Shown here: piece by piece, positions 50,420 to 58,676 of the stretch
How positions within the stretch are numbered: the first letter of the stretch is position 1
Layout of the letters: every line of letters starts with the position of its first letter
Source: Psychroserpens sp041224425
GTDB taxonomy: Bacteria > Bacteroidota > Bacteroidia > Flavobacteriales > Flavobacteriaceae
DNA length: 64,000 nucleotides
Direction of reading: 5' to 3'
NCBI RefSeq assembly: GCF_041224425.1
Contig: NZ_JBGFGL010000076.1
Location: 248,001-312,000, forward strand
Translations under genes and position numbers: made by a program
Notes under the pieces: generated by a model
The model's input: only the letters and a program-made list of their open reading frames with translations
What the model was told of the DNA's origin: nothing
Database searches by the model: none

Positions 50420-51171
50420 GACAACCAATCCTTAAAATCCTTTACACGTTCACGAGCCACTATAACCTCCTGTTCTTTAAATGTGTTAAGCTTGATTTGC
50501 AATCTGGAATTGGTATAGCTAATCATATCATCTATAGCATTGATATTGACAAAGAACTTTCTACTGATCCTAAAAAATTTATGCGGTTCCAATTCATCCT
50601 CTAGCTGCTCTAAAGTGGTATCTAGCAAATAGTTTCTACCTTCGGTTGTATAGGCATAAGTACCTTTGTTTTCGCTATAAAAACATTCAATTTCGTCAAT
50701 GTTTATGAGTTTCAAATGCTGACCAACCTTTACCGAAAACCGCTTCTTGTATTCACGTTCTATCGGATTTACAAGTAACTTTTTTATATCATCAAAATCG
50801 AGCGTAACCGACTTCTGTTGAGGTGCCATGTGTTTATATTTTGAAACTGCTTTTTCTAGATCCATTTCATCAATAGGCTTCAATAAATAGTCAATACTAT
50901 TCAACTTGAATGCTTGCAAAGCATATTCATCATAAGCAGTTGTAAATATCACAGCCGAATTAATTTCCATAGCTTCAAAAATTTCGAATGAAAGTCCGTC
51001 ACTTAACTGAATATCTAAAAAGATCAAATCAGGATGTTCATTGTTTTGAAACCATTCCAACGATTCTTCAACTGAATGCAGCAAGGTTTGTGCTTCCATA
51101 TCCAATTCAGAAAGCATACGCTGTAGTCGTCTTGCTGATGGTTTTTCGTCTTCTATGATGATGATATTCAT
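50416..51171 (-). CDS. LytTR response regulator
   Basis: A 251-residue protein with a receiver domain (residues 1-120; acidic pocket IIEDEK, phosphorylated Asp53 in FLDIQLSDG, FTTAYDEYAL, Lys in LLKPIDE) and a C-terminal LytTR DNA-binding domain (~145-250; IDEIECFYSENKGTYAYTTEGRNYLL, FFRISRKFFVNINAI). It is the last gene of an operon with a LytS-type kinase and three 2TM proteins. It is likely phosphorylated by that kinase and controls its own operon (inference). Confidence 0.94.
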   Translation of the reverse strand: MNIIIIEDEKPSARRLQRMLSELDMEAQTLLHSVEESLEWFQNNEHPDLIFLDIQLSDGLSFEIFEAMEINSAVIFTTAYDEYALQAFKLNSIDYLLKPIDEMDLEKAVSKYKHMAPQQKSVTLDFDDIKKLLVNPIEREYKKRFSVKVGQHLKLINIDEIECFYSENKGTYAYTTEGRNYLLDTTLEQLEDELEPHKFFRISRKFFVNINAIDDMISYTNSRLQIKLNTFKEQEVIVARERVKDFKDWLS

Positions 51172-51197
51172 TACTTAATTTTTTATAATGTTAAATA

Positions 51198-51518
51198 TTA
51201 TTCCCAAAATGTTGTCTCTTCGTTTTTCTCTTTTAAGATGGATTCTATTTTTTTATCCTCCCAACGTTTACTGAAAAACAATTTCCCTTTATAGACAGAC
51301 CAAGCATGTATGATAATAAAAAGTGTCCACAATACCATGATTGCAATATTCAATGCTGTGATTTCACTTTGATAAGGTCCAGTCATGATATAAAAATTAT
51401 AAGCTAGAAGAGCCATCGCAATTACGTAAAGCATCAAATGCAAGTAAAAGGTCTGAAGGCGTTTGACTTTTTTCTTAGCCGCTAAATACTTTTGTTTTTC
51501 AGATTCATTAAATTCCAT
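51198..51518 (-). CDS. 2TM-domain protein (third copy)
   Basis: A 106-residue protein of the bacterial 2TM domain family: YLAAKKKVKRLQTFYLHLMLYVIAMALLAYNFY (helix 1), a loop, then LNIAIMVLWTLFIIIHAWSVY (helix 2) and KRWEDKKIESIL after it. The family is found beside or fused to LytTR-system genes in Bacteroidota and has no known activity. This is the most divergent of the tandem copies: it lacks the Gly-rich WGxG(L) in helix 2. Confidence 0.85.
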   Translation of the reverse strand: MEFNESEKQKYLAAKKKVKRLQTFYLHLMLYVIAMALLAYNFYIMTGPYQSEITALNIAIMVLWTLFIIIHAWSVYKGKLFFSKRWEDKKIESILKEKNEETTFWE

Positions 51519-51539
51519 AATACTTGAAACTTAAAAGGT

Positions 51540-51875
51540 TTACTCCCAATGTTTTTGATCTTTATCCATGTATTCCCTTATTTTTCGCTCTTCCCAGTTT
51601 TTACCAAACATAAAGTCTGGTCCAAAAACGCCCAAGAAGTGAAATAGTAAACCGATGCCCCAAAAAATAGCTGTAGCAAAAGTTCCAAAGCTCCAAAAAC
51701 GTCCTCCATTAAAAACGATGAGACAAATGATGAAGATATTAATGATGACATATGATGCCAAATGCCAATAAAATCCGATAAGGTTTTTTACCTTTTTTTG
51801 AGCTCTTAAATAGGCTTCTTCTCTTTCAAAGGCACGTTGTTGATCACTTTTATAAGGTTCTATTTGATTTTCCAT
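51540..51875 (-). CDS. 2TM-domain protein (second copy)
   Basis: A 111-residue protein with the pattern AYLRAQKKVKNLIGFYWHLASYVIINIFIICLIVFNGG (helix 1), FWGIGLLFHFLGVFGPDFMFG (helix 2) and KNWEERKIREYMDKD. It is very like the copy at 51888 and the C-terminal module of the kinase at 52222. Twelve bases separate it from the preceding 2TM gene. Confidence 0.88.
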   Translation of the reverse strand: MENQIEPYKSDQQRAFEREEAYLRAQKKVKNLIGFYWHLASYVIINIFIICLIVFNGGRFWSFGTFATAIFWGIGLLFHFLGVFGPDFMFGKNWEERKIREYMDKDQKHWE

Positions 51876-51887
51876 GATGTTTATTTT

Positions 51888-52217
51888 TTATGATTTAAAC
51901 GAATTGTCTTCGTCCATATATTTCTTTAAACGTTTAGCTTCCCAGTCTTTTCCGAGGATATAGTCTAAGCCAAATACTGAAAACAGGTGAATTGCCACTG
52001 CGATTCCCCAAAGGATCCATAAAGCAAATGTTCCATAATCCATAACAGCTTCATTAAAGGATTCTCCGTTATGTATGTTGCGCCATACTTTTGCAATACT
52101 AATAATCGTATTTATGATAAGGTAGGCTGCAATATGCAAATACAAACGCTTTAATTTATCGACCTTAGATTTGGCTCTTATGTAATTATATTCTTTTGAA
52201 AACTCTTTCATGGTCAT
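51888..52217 (-). CDS. 2TM-domain protein (first copy)
   Basis: The ATG at 52217 (MTMKEFSKEYNYIRAKSKV) is chosen. An upstream in-frame ATG at 52256 would overlap the kinase gene by 35 bases and add a non-conserved N-terminus. The 109-residue product has two membrane helices (YLHIAAYLIINTIISIAKVW; ALWILWGIAVAIHLFSVFGLDYILG) and the tail KDWEAKRLKKYMDED. It starts four bases after the kinase stop. Confidence 0.85.
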   Translation of the reverse strand: MTMKEFSKEYNYIRAKSKVDKLKRLYLHIAAYLIINTIISIAKVWRNIHNGESFNEAVMDYGTFALWILWGIAVAIHLFSVFGLDYILGKDWEAKRLKKYMDEDNSFKS

Positions 52218-52221
52218 TATA

Positions 52222-53574
52222 TTAACTCCATCTACCGTTTTCATTTTCCTCTTCACGCATGTATTTTTCTATTTGTCTTTTCTCCCAGTTAGACCCTAAC
52301 ATACCATCGTTGACATACACTTTATAAGCGTGAAATGCCAATCCTAATCCCCAACCTAACATTGGAAACCAAAACCATTGAATGGTGTGAGGTGTATAAC
52401 GATACCAAATAAAAAACAGGAATGGTATCACTAAACAGTAGGATATTAAACTGTAATAAAACTCCTTTAGTTCTTCAACACGTTTACGTGCTCTGACATA
52501 TCTGTCGTCAAATTTTGATTTTGGTTCTATAGCTCTCATAATTGATACTTGTTTTGTAAGCATAGGAATTGCCACTGCAAAACTTTTTGCTTCTTGATTG
52601 ATTGATACTTTCTTATTTGACAATAATTTGTAGCGTTGCTTGATATTTTCAAGACCAACACCACTGCTCTTCTTTACAATTTGCTTTGGCTGAAGGTTGT
52701 TCTCCACAACAAGCATACTTCCTGCTTCATATATTTTGATGTGTAACGGTTTACTGCTCGTTACCATATTGTGTTTTACAGCATTTTCCAATAACAGTTG
52801 CAATGATAAAGGCACAACTTTACTTTCAGGGTTTTGAGCCTTATCTGGAATTTCAAAAACGATACTATCCTCAAATCGCATTTTCAATAAGGACATATAG
52901 GTTCTTGCAAAATCCAGTTCTTCATCGACAGTCACCAATTCTTTGTTCTTTTGCTCCAAAACGTAGCGATAGACTTTAGATAAAGACGTTGTGAACTTTT
53001 GGGCATTTTTCGGATTTTCCTCTATTAAGCTTGTCAATACATTTAAACTATTGAACAGAAAATGAGGATCCAACTGATTCTTAAGAGCATCGAATCTGGC
53101 ACTTGCTGCTCCTGCAATTACTTTTTGCTCTTTGATCTTATTTTTTTGATAGCGATTGTAAAAATAAATCACATAAAAAATAGAGACGATCGTTAGTGTA
53201 ATCCATAAACCGAAAGAATAGCCTCGCCAAGATTCATTTGCAATAAAGGTTTCAAATGGCTCTTTAAAAATTATGACCTCAACTAAAACCCTCAAGAAAA
53301 AGATAGTAATCAATGTAATTACAGTACTACCCAAAATTCCGAAGACGATTCGTTGAATAATCTCATACGCTTTGAACTTGCGCTTTTCCATATAGTTAAA
53401 GTACAGCGTATTGACATAATTGATGGCAAAAGTATAAAGTTGGTATATGGCAAAGTAAATTAAGAACTCGTTCACATTCTTATAGTGAAATCCGCCTTCA
53501 AACAAGGTTCCAATGACAAATACGACACATCCTAAAAGGAAGGTAACAATGATATTCTTAACTAACTTTGACAT
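52222..53574 (-). CDS. LytS-type sensor histidine kinase with fused 2TM domain
   Basis: A 450-residue membrane kinase with four N-terminal membrane segments (residues ~8-26, 38-58, 75-100, 122-140). It has a His_kinase domain with phospho-acceptor His171 in LKNQLDPHFLFNSLNVL, an N-box LLLENAVKHNM near 263, and the HATPase end SGVGLENIKQRY. Unlike usual LytS proteins it continues with a 2TM module (~345-450; YVRARKRVEELKEFYYSLISYCLVIPFLFFIWY, PMLGWGLGLAFHAYKVYV, NWEKRQIEKYMREE), like the three stand-alone 2TM genes downstream. The partner regulator is the LytTR gene at 50416. Confidence 0.92.
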   Translation of the reverse strand: MSKLVKNIIVTFLLGCVVFVIGTLFEGGFHYKNVNEFLIYFAIYQLYTFAINYVNTLYFNYMEKRKFKAYEIIQRIVFGILGSTVITLITIFFLRVLVEVIIFKEPFETFIANESWRGYSFGLWITLTIVSIFYVIYFYNRYQKNKIKEQKVIAGAASARFDALKNQLDPHFLFNSLNVLTSLIEENPKNAQKFTTSLSKVYRYVLEQKNKELVTVDEELDFARTYMSLLKMRFEDSIVFEIPDKAQNPESKVVPLSLQLLLENAVKHNMVTSSKPLHIKIYEAGSMLVVENNLQPKQIVKKSSGVGLENIKQRYKLLSNKKVSINQEAKSFAVAIPMLTKQVSIMRAIEPKSKFDDRYVRARKRVEELKEFYYSLISYCLVIPFLFFIWYRYTPHTIQWFWFPMLGWGLGLAFHAYKVYVNDGMLGSNWEKRQIEKYMREEENENGRWS

Positions 53575-53584
53575 AAGGCTTTAA

Positions 53585-54208
53585 TTATTCTTTACACGAA
53601 GCTAAAACTTGTTCTGCACGTTGCTTTCCCCAAGCTGGATGAAACTGACTTTCTGGTTTAAAGTTAACAAAAAGTTCAATGGATTTTTCTATGTCTGCAC
53701 AAAATGGCGCTGTGTCTTGACCAAAATATCGAGCACTTCCCATATCCCATTCTGCTTTACTGAAAACAACTCTAGGATTTTCTGGTGCAAGCTGAAACGC
53801 TTTGTTGTACAACTCGTTGATTTTTCCAGAGTATTTCATTCCATAAGTCATTCCATCAAAAGCCACCCAATTGGTCAATACATGTGCTTGTAACACCAAT
53901 AATTCAGGGTTCTCTTTGCTAATGGCCATAGCCAAATCTAAATGCTCTTGAGCTTTATCCAATTGTGCCTTAAGCTTTGTTTCATCTTTAAGGTTCCAGC
54001 TTTTCAAACTGTTGATTTGCGCAATGTAATAATGTGGTAACCACTGATCGGTTTCTACATTAGAGATACGCTCGAACATGTTTTCTGCGTCATCCATATT
54101 ATTTTGTTCCCAAAGGGAAAATGCCTTTTGCATGCCCTTTTCATAATTGGTTTGTGCAGTTACCATTGCAGTAACCAGAATGAGTACGATTGTAATTAGA
54201 TGTTTCAT
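53585..54208 (-). CDS. Exported TPR-like protein
   Basis: A 207-residue protein with a signal peptide (MKHLITIVLILVTAMVTAQ). Helical repeats are TPR-like (ALFSLWEQNNMDDAENMFERI-type, AHVLTNWVAFDGMTYGMKYSGKINELYNKAFQLAPENPRVVFSKAEWDM). A single Cys near each end (DTAPFCADIEKS, VLASCKE) could form a disulfide. It lies ten bases before the kinase gene in the same operon, suggesting a periplasmic sensory or accessory role for the LytS system (inference). Confidence 0.78.
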   Translation of the reverse strand: MKHLITIVLILVTAMVTAQTNYEKGMQKAFSLWEQNNMDDAENMFERISNVETDQWLPHYYIAQINSLKSWNLKDETKLKAQLDKAQEHLDLAMAISKENPELLVLQAHVLTNWVAFDGMTYGMKYSGKINELYNKAFQLAPENPRVVFSKAEWDMGSARYFGQDTAPFCADIEKSIELFVNFKPESQFHPAWGKQRAEQVLASCKE

Positions 54209-54212
54209 GATA

Positions 54213-54638
54213 TTAAAGTGTTATAGTTTGTGTGATTGGTTTTGTACCGACTTCAAATTTAGCGTCCTCCCATTTTGGTGGTCCCATAAATCCTTTGGCA
54301 TTATTAGAGCAGCCGTAATCTTCTTTAGGAATACCCATAAAATTGGTGTCCATTTTTTTGTTTTCATTTTCATCATGAAAAAAGGAAATGGCGTAAATAC
54401 CCTTTGGAACATTTTCAAAAGTCACCATACAACTGTTATTCTCGATAGTACTTGAGGTGCTTTTAAGACCTTTTCCCAAGAAAGTGTTTTCTGAATCGTA
54501 TAACGAAACATATACATGACCTTTATTGCTATCTAAATTCTCAATTTTTACAGTGATGTCTTGACCATTATTTTCTTGTCCCCAAACCACTGTATGGCTA
54601 ATTAAAACGAAGACCAAGATTTTTGCTAGTGTACCCAT
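54213..54638 (-). CDS. DUF2141-domain exported protein
   Basis: A 141-residue protein with a signal peptide (ILVFVLISHTVVWGQ) and the DUF2141 pattern: DITVKIENLDSNKGHVYVSLYD, VTFENVPKGIYAISFFHDENENKKMDTNFMGIPKEDYGCSNNAKG, and a C-terminal strand. DUF2141 proteins are small periplasmic beta-sandwich proteins of unknown function. It is the first gene of the seven-gene LytSR operon; four bases separate it from the TPR gene. Confidence 0.85.
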   Translation of the reverse strand: MGTLAKILVFVLISHTVVWGQENNGQDITVKIENLDSNKGHVYVSLYDSENTFLGKGLKSTSSTIENNSCMVTFENVPKGIYAISFFHDENENKKMDTNFMGIPKEDYGCSNNAKGFMGPPKWEDAKFEVGTKPITQTITL

Positions 54639-54898
54639 GATGATTGTGTTTAAATTATTTTTGTTCTGATTGATGGTACAAAGATGCTTAGGAACCCTTC
54701 ATTTTAGAAATCTGAATGACTGAATTGTAGTTTTCTGTAGATGAACTGTAAATTATAAAAAGACGAATTACAATTTACATTTTAAGTGATGACAAATGGT
54801 GATTTTTCCGATGTGCTTTAAAACATCTTAATCCTATATTTTTAGGATATAAAACATTAAATTAGTTTTAGTAATACTAACCATCTAAACTTTACGCC

Positions 54899-56524
54899 AT
54901 GATTAAAACATTACAATTTTTATGCTTTTTTATCGGAATTAATGCCTTAGCGCAGATCCAAATATCACAGGAGTATGCTGAAGGTCAGATTATCGCCAAA
55001 TTCAAACAGACTCAAAATTCACATACTGACTATTCTGAATTTTTTCAAACAACAGACCTGCAAAGCATAAATAATCAAATTAATGTGTCCAATTTAAAAG
55101 TTATTGGAAACAAAAAGGCAAAAAATACCTATTTGATAAGCTACAATGCTTCTATTAGTGTAGAAAATGTGATTGAAATGTATCGTGACACCAATATGTT
55201 CGAATATGTTGAACCCAATTATAAATGCTCAGGAAGTGGTATTCCAAATGATCCATTATTGCTGACCAGACAATGGAGCATGGTTAACAATGGTACATTT
55301 TCATTATCTCCAGCAACTATTGATGCAGATATTGATATGGATTTGGCTTGGGACATCACAACGGGAGATCCAAATCTTATTGTTGCCATTCTTGACTCAG
55401 GAATGCGAATGAGTCATCCTGAGGTGTCAACCAGAATATGGGTAAATAGCTCTGAAATTGTTGATGGAAATGACAGTGATAATAATAACTATGTAGATGA
55501 TATTTATGGTGGCTGGGATTTTGCCAATGATGACAACAATCCGACCGACGATCATGGTCACGGAACAAATGTTGGAGGCATTGCCGTTGCCACTGGAAAT
55601 AATGGGATTGGCTATGCTGGAGTGAATTGGAATTCCCAAATTATGGTTATTAAAATTTTAGATGAAAACAACTCCGGATTTTATTCTTGGATGGGAGATG
55701 GTATTTATTATGCGGTTGATAATGGTGCAGATGTCATGAACATGTCTGTTGGTGGAAATAGTCCGTCAAGTTTTCTTCTAGATGCTGTGGACTACGCCTA
55801 TGCAAATGATGTTGCATTAGTGGTGTCAACAGGAAATGGAGATACAGCATTACAATATCCTTCGAGATACGCAAATTCTATTGCAGTTGGCTCCACAAAC
55901 CCTGACGATTCTAGAACCAGTCCTTTTTTCTGGAGCCCTACAAGTGGTAGTAACTATGGACCGGAAATTGATTTGGTTGCACCTGGTAATTACATTTATG
56001 GATTAAGTCATACTTCAGATACCAATTACAATGGATATTGGGGTGGAACCTCACAAGCAGCACCACATGTTGCAGGTGTCATCTCCTTAATGTTATCAGT
56101 AAACCCAAATTTAAGTGTAGACCAAATTAATGCCATTTTAATTCAAACCAGTGAAGATCAAGTTGGAGATCCTATAGAAGATACACCTGGATTTGATAAT
56201 TACCATGGCTATGGTAGATTAAATGCACATTTAGCATTGACTTCAGATCTATTGAGTGTTGAATCGTTCGATCAAAGTGATATTAGTTTATTTCCCAATC
56301 CGATACGCAAAGATCAAATGCTTAACTTCGGAAATCTTAAACCCGGTTCGTATAACATTTCAGTACATACGATAACTGGTCAAAAAATAATAAACTTTGA
56401 GTTAGAAGCAGATGGTCAAGTTGCACAAACAAAACTACCAACAATAAACACTGGTATTTATCTTTTAGAAATTCAAAACACACTTACTAAAACCTCTGCC
56501 ATAAAAAAACTTATCGTAAGATAA
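54899..56524 (+). CDS. T9SS-secreted subtilisin-family (S8) serine protease
   Basis: A 541-residue protein with a signal peptide (LQFLCFFIGINALAQ), a propeptide-like region (~25-115), the S8 catalytic domain (~120-455) and a T9SS sorting domain (~465-541, ISLFPNPI through to IKKLIVR). The catalytic triad is Asp166 (VAILDSGM), His221 (DHGHGTNVGG) and Ser385 (GGTSQAAPHVAG). The usual GTSMA motif is GTSQA. It would be exported by the type IX system to degrade extracellular protein. A terminator follows directly. Confidence 0.93.
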   Translation: MIKTLQFLCFFIGINALAQIQISQEYAEGQIIAKFKQTQNSHTDYSEFFQTTDLQSINNQINVSNLKVIGNKKAKNTYLISYNASISVENVIEMYRDTNMFEYVEPNYKCSGSGIPNDPLLLTRQWSMVNNGTFSLSPATIDADIDMDLAWDITTGDPNLIVAILDSGMRMSHPEVSTRIWVNSSEIVDGNDSDNNNYVDDIYGGWDFANDDNNPTDDHGHGTNVGGIAVATGNNGIGYAGVNWNSQIMVIKILDENNSGFYSWMGDGIYYAVDNGADVMNMSVGGNSPSSFLLDAVDYAYANDVALVVSTGNGDTALQYPSRYANSIAVGSTNPDDSRTSPFFWSPTSGSNYGPEIDLVAPGNYIYGLSHTSDTNYNGYWGGTSQAAPHVAGVISLMLSVNPNLSVDQINAILIQTSEDQVGDPIEDTPGFDNYHGYGRLNAHLALTSDLLSVESFDQSDISLFPNPIRKDQMLNFGNLKPGSYNISVHTITGQKIINFELEADGQVAQTKLPTINTGIYLLEIQNTLTKTSAIKKLIVR

Positions 56525-56531
56525 TAGAACG

Positions 56532-56568
56532 AAAAAAGCGCAACTCAATGAGTTGCGCTTTTTTTTAT
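56532..56568. terminator. Bidirectional terminator
   Basis: AAAAAAGCGCAACTCA pairs with TGAGTTGCGCTTTTTT, flanked by A and T runs. It lies between the protease gene and the convergent ndk gene. Confidence 0.9.
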
Positions 56569-56583
56569 AAGGTAATGTTTCAA

Positions 56584-57003
56584 TTAAAACATTTCACGTC
56601 CCGAAAAATGAAATGCGCCTTCAATAGCAGCATTTTCATCACTATCACTTCCATGAACTGCATTCTCACCAATAGATGCTGCATACAATTTACGGATGGT
56701 ACCTTCAGCAGCTTCAGCTGGATTTGTAGCTCCAATCAAGGTTCTGAAGTCTTCAACAGCATTGTCCTTTTCAAGAATTGCCGCTACAATAGGACCACGA
56801 GTCATGTATTCTACCAACTCTCCAAAGAAAGGTCTTTCCTTGTGAATTGCATAAAACTCTTTTGCATCATCAGTTGTCATTTGTGTTAACTTCATTGCTA
56901 CGATTCTAAAACCAGAAGCTGTAATTTTTTCTAAAATTGCACCAATATTCCCTTTTTCAACAGAATCTGGCTTAAGCATTGTAAATGTTCTATTTGTTGC
57001 CAT
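56584..57003 (-). CDS. ndk: Nucleoside-diphosphate kinase
   Basis: A 139-residue enzyme from the ATG at 57003 (MATNRTFTMLKPDSVEKG). An in-frame ATG at 57087 lies upstream of the likely promoter and is rejected. The phospho-histidine is His117 in NAVHGSDSDENA. It transfers phosphate from ATP to NDPs. A minus-strand -7 element TACTTTTG runs 57055 to 57048, leaving a leader of ~39 bases. Length and motifs are standard for bacteria. Confidence 0.97.
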   Translation of the reverse strand: MATNRTFTMLKPDSVEKGNIGAILEKITASGFRIVAMKLTQMTTDDAKEFYAIHKERPFFGELVEYMTRGPIVAAILEKDNAVEDFRTLIGATNPAEAAEGTIRKLYAASIGENAVHGSDSDENAAIEGAFHFSGREMF

Positions 57004-57047
57004 TTGTATTTTGATTATTGAACTAATTATTCTTGTAAAATTTGGTG

Positions 57048-57108
57048 CAAAAGTAATATAATTCTTTAGAAATTCGGTATAAACCAAGATTAAAAATTTG
57101 TATCTTCG
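57048..57108. promoter_or_regulatory. Divergent promoters of ndk and nrnA
   Basis: The minus strand has TACTTTTG (57055 to 57048) for ndk. The plus strand has TATCTTCG (57101-57108, one mismatch to TAnnTTTG) just six bases before the nrnA ATG, so that transcript would have little or no leader. Confidence 0.5.
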
Positions 57109-57114
57109 TCGTCT

Positions 57115-58131
57115 ATGAATGCAGGTGAAATCAGTAAAATAAAAACGTTACTAAACGTCCCAAAAGCAATTGTCATAATTCCACATAAAAATCCCGATGG
57201 TGATGCCATTGGCTCTACTTTAGCCTTATACCATTACTTAAGGTTATCACATCATAATTGTACGATCATTGCACCTAATGACTATCCCGATTTTTTGAAA
57301 TGGATGCCTGGAGAAACGACAATATTGAAATATGATACACAACAGGAATCATGCGATACATTGATTAACAAAACTGATATCATCTTCACTTTAGACTTCA
57401 ATGCCTTGAATAGAATTGGAGGTATGGAATCTGTGGTCGAAAATTCCAATAGCATTAAGATTATGATCGATCATCATCAGCAACCAGATGACTATGCTAA
57501 TTTCACCTATTCAGATGTTACGATGTCCTCGACTTGTGAAATGGTTTATAATTTTATCGAAATGCTCGGTGACAAAGACCTCATCAATAAAGATATTGCA
57601 ACATGTTTATATGCTGGAATCATGACTGACACGGGCTCATTTCGATTCCCTTTAACGACCAGTGCCACACATCATATCATCGGTGAATTAATTGAAAAAG
57701 GTGCCAATAATGCTGAAATTCACAATCAGATTTATGATACCAATAGTTATGACAGGTTGCAATTGTTGGGAAGAGCTTTGAGCAACTTGAAAGTTCTTCC
57801 AGAATATAGAACCGCATTTATCACATTGTCACAAGAAGAACTCAATACCTTTAACTTCAAGAAAGGAGATACCGAAGGCTTTGTAAATTATGGACTCTCT
57901 CTTGAAGGCATCATTTTTGCAGCTATATTTATCGAAAACCAGCAAGAGAACATCATTAAAATTTCATTAAGAAGCAAAGGTGATTTCTCTGTAAATGAGC
58001 TATCAAGAGCACATTTTAATGGTGGTGGACATACAAATGCAGCTGGAGGAAGAAGCGATCTAAGTCTGAAAGACACGATTGATAAATTTATTAGTATCTT
58101 GCCTGAATATAAACAAGACCTGAATCTGTAA
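57115..58131 (+). CDS. nrnA: DHH-family phosphoesterase (NrnA-like oligoribonuclease/pAp phosphatase)
   Basis: A 338-residue two-domain DHH-DHHA1 protein. Metal motifs are HKNPDGDAIGS (residues 24-34), FTLDFNALNR, MIDHHQQPDDY and ADTGSF-like GIMTDTGSF. The C-terminal DHHA1 glycine motif is GGGHTNAAGG. Family members degrade nano-RNA and 3'-phosphoadenosine 5'-phosphate. Its stop shares one base with the gldI start (TAATG). The order nrnA-gldI is usual in Flavobacteriaceae. Confidence 0.93.
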   Translation: MNAGEISKIKTLLNVPKAIVIIPHKNPDGDAIGSTLALYHYLRLSHHNCTIIAPNDYPDFLKWMPGETTILKYDTQQESCDTLINKTDIIFTLDFNALNRIGGMESVVENSNSIKIMIDHHQQPDDYANFTYSDVTMSSTCEMVYNFIEMLGDKDLINKDIATCLYAGIMTDTGSFRFPLTTSATHHIIGELIEKGANNAEIHNQIYDTNSYDRLQLLGRALSNLKVLPEYRTAFITLSQEELNTFNFKKGDTEGFVNYGLSLEGIIFAAIFIENQQENIIKISLRSKGDFSVNELSRAHFNGGGHTNAAGGRSDLSLKDTIDKFISILPEYKQDLNL

Positions 58132-58670
58132 TGAAACCTATTTGCATCATAATCTTAGCCGTTATATTGGTATTTGGCTGCAAATCACCTGACGCCAGAC
58201 GACCTGAATCTGTTCAATCCGGTTCTTTTATACAAGCCTCTGCTGAACGCAATATCAAATTGAATGAGAAAGAACATGCGCTTATCCAAACCATAATGGA
58301 TAAAAATCCTGATGTTGATTATATCGCTTCTGAAAGTGGTTTCTGGTATTATTACAATAACAAAGTTGAACAGGATACCATCACTCCAGGGTTTGGAGAT
58401 ATTGTGAATTTCAGCTATGATGTAAAAGACCTCAATCAAAATACAATCTATTCTAGAGAAGATTTAAGCGTTCAAGATTATGTTATGGACAAAGAAGAGA
58501 TCTTTACTGGATTGAGAGAAGGTCTAAAACTAATGAAACCTGGTGAGACCGTAACATTCCTTTTTCCTTCACAAAAAGCTTATGGCTATTACGGAGACAC
58601 CAATAGAATTGGCACCAATGTCCCTTTAATCTGTGAAGTAACCGTTAATACAATTACCCAAAACCAATAA
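58131..58670 (+). CDS. gldI: Gliding-motility-associated FKBP-type peptidyl-prolyl isomerase
   Basis: A 179-residue lipoprotein (MKPICIIILAVILVFGC, lipobox Cys17) with a C-terminal FKBP domain (~residues 80-175; PGFGDIVNFSYDVKDLNQNTIYS, GLREGLKLMKPGETVTFLFPSQKAYGYYGD, VPLICEVTV). It is encoded beside nrnA and another PPIase as is usual for gldI. GldI is required for gliding in Flavobacterium johnsoniae and probably folds exported T9SS or gliding components. Other gld genes are not in the window. Confidence 0.9.
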   Translation: MKPICIIILAVILVFGCKSPDARRPESVQSGSFIQASAERNIKLNEKEHALIQTIMDKNPDVDYIASESGFWYYYNNKVEQDTITPGFGDIVNFSYDVKDLNQNTIYSREDLSVQDYVMDKEEIFTGLREGLKLMKPGETVTFLFPSQKAYGYYGDTNRIGTNVPLICEVTVNTITQNQ

Positions 58671-58676
58671 ATATTT

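Noticed and set aside
57004..57087. Upstream ATG extending Ndk by 28 residues
   Set aside because: It is upstream of the minus-strand -7 element and the extension is not part of any Ndk; 57003 gives the standard N-terminus.
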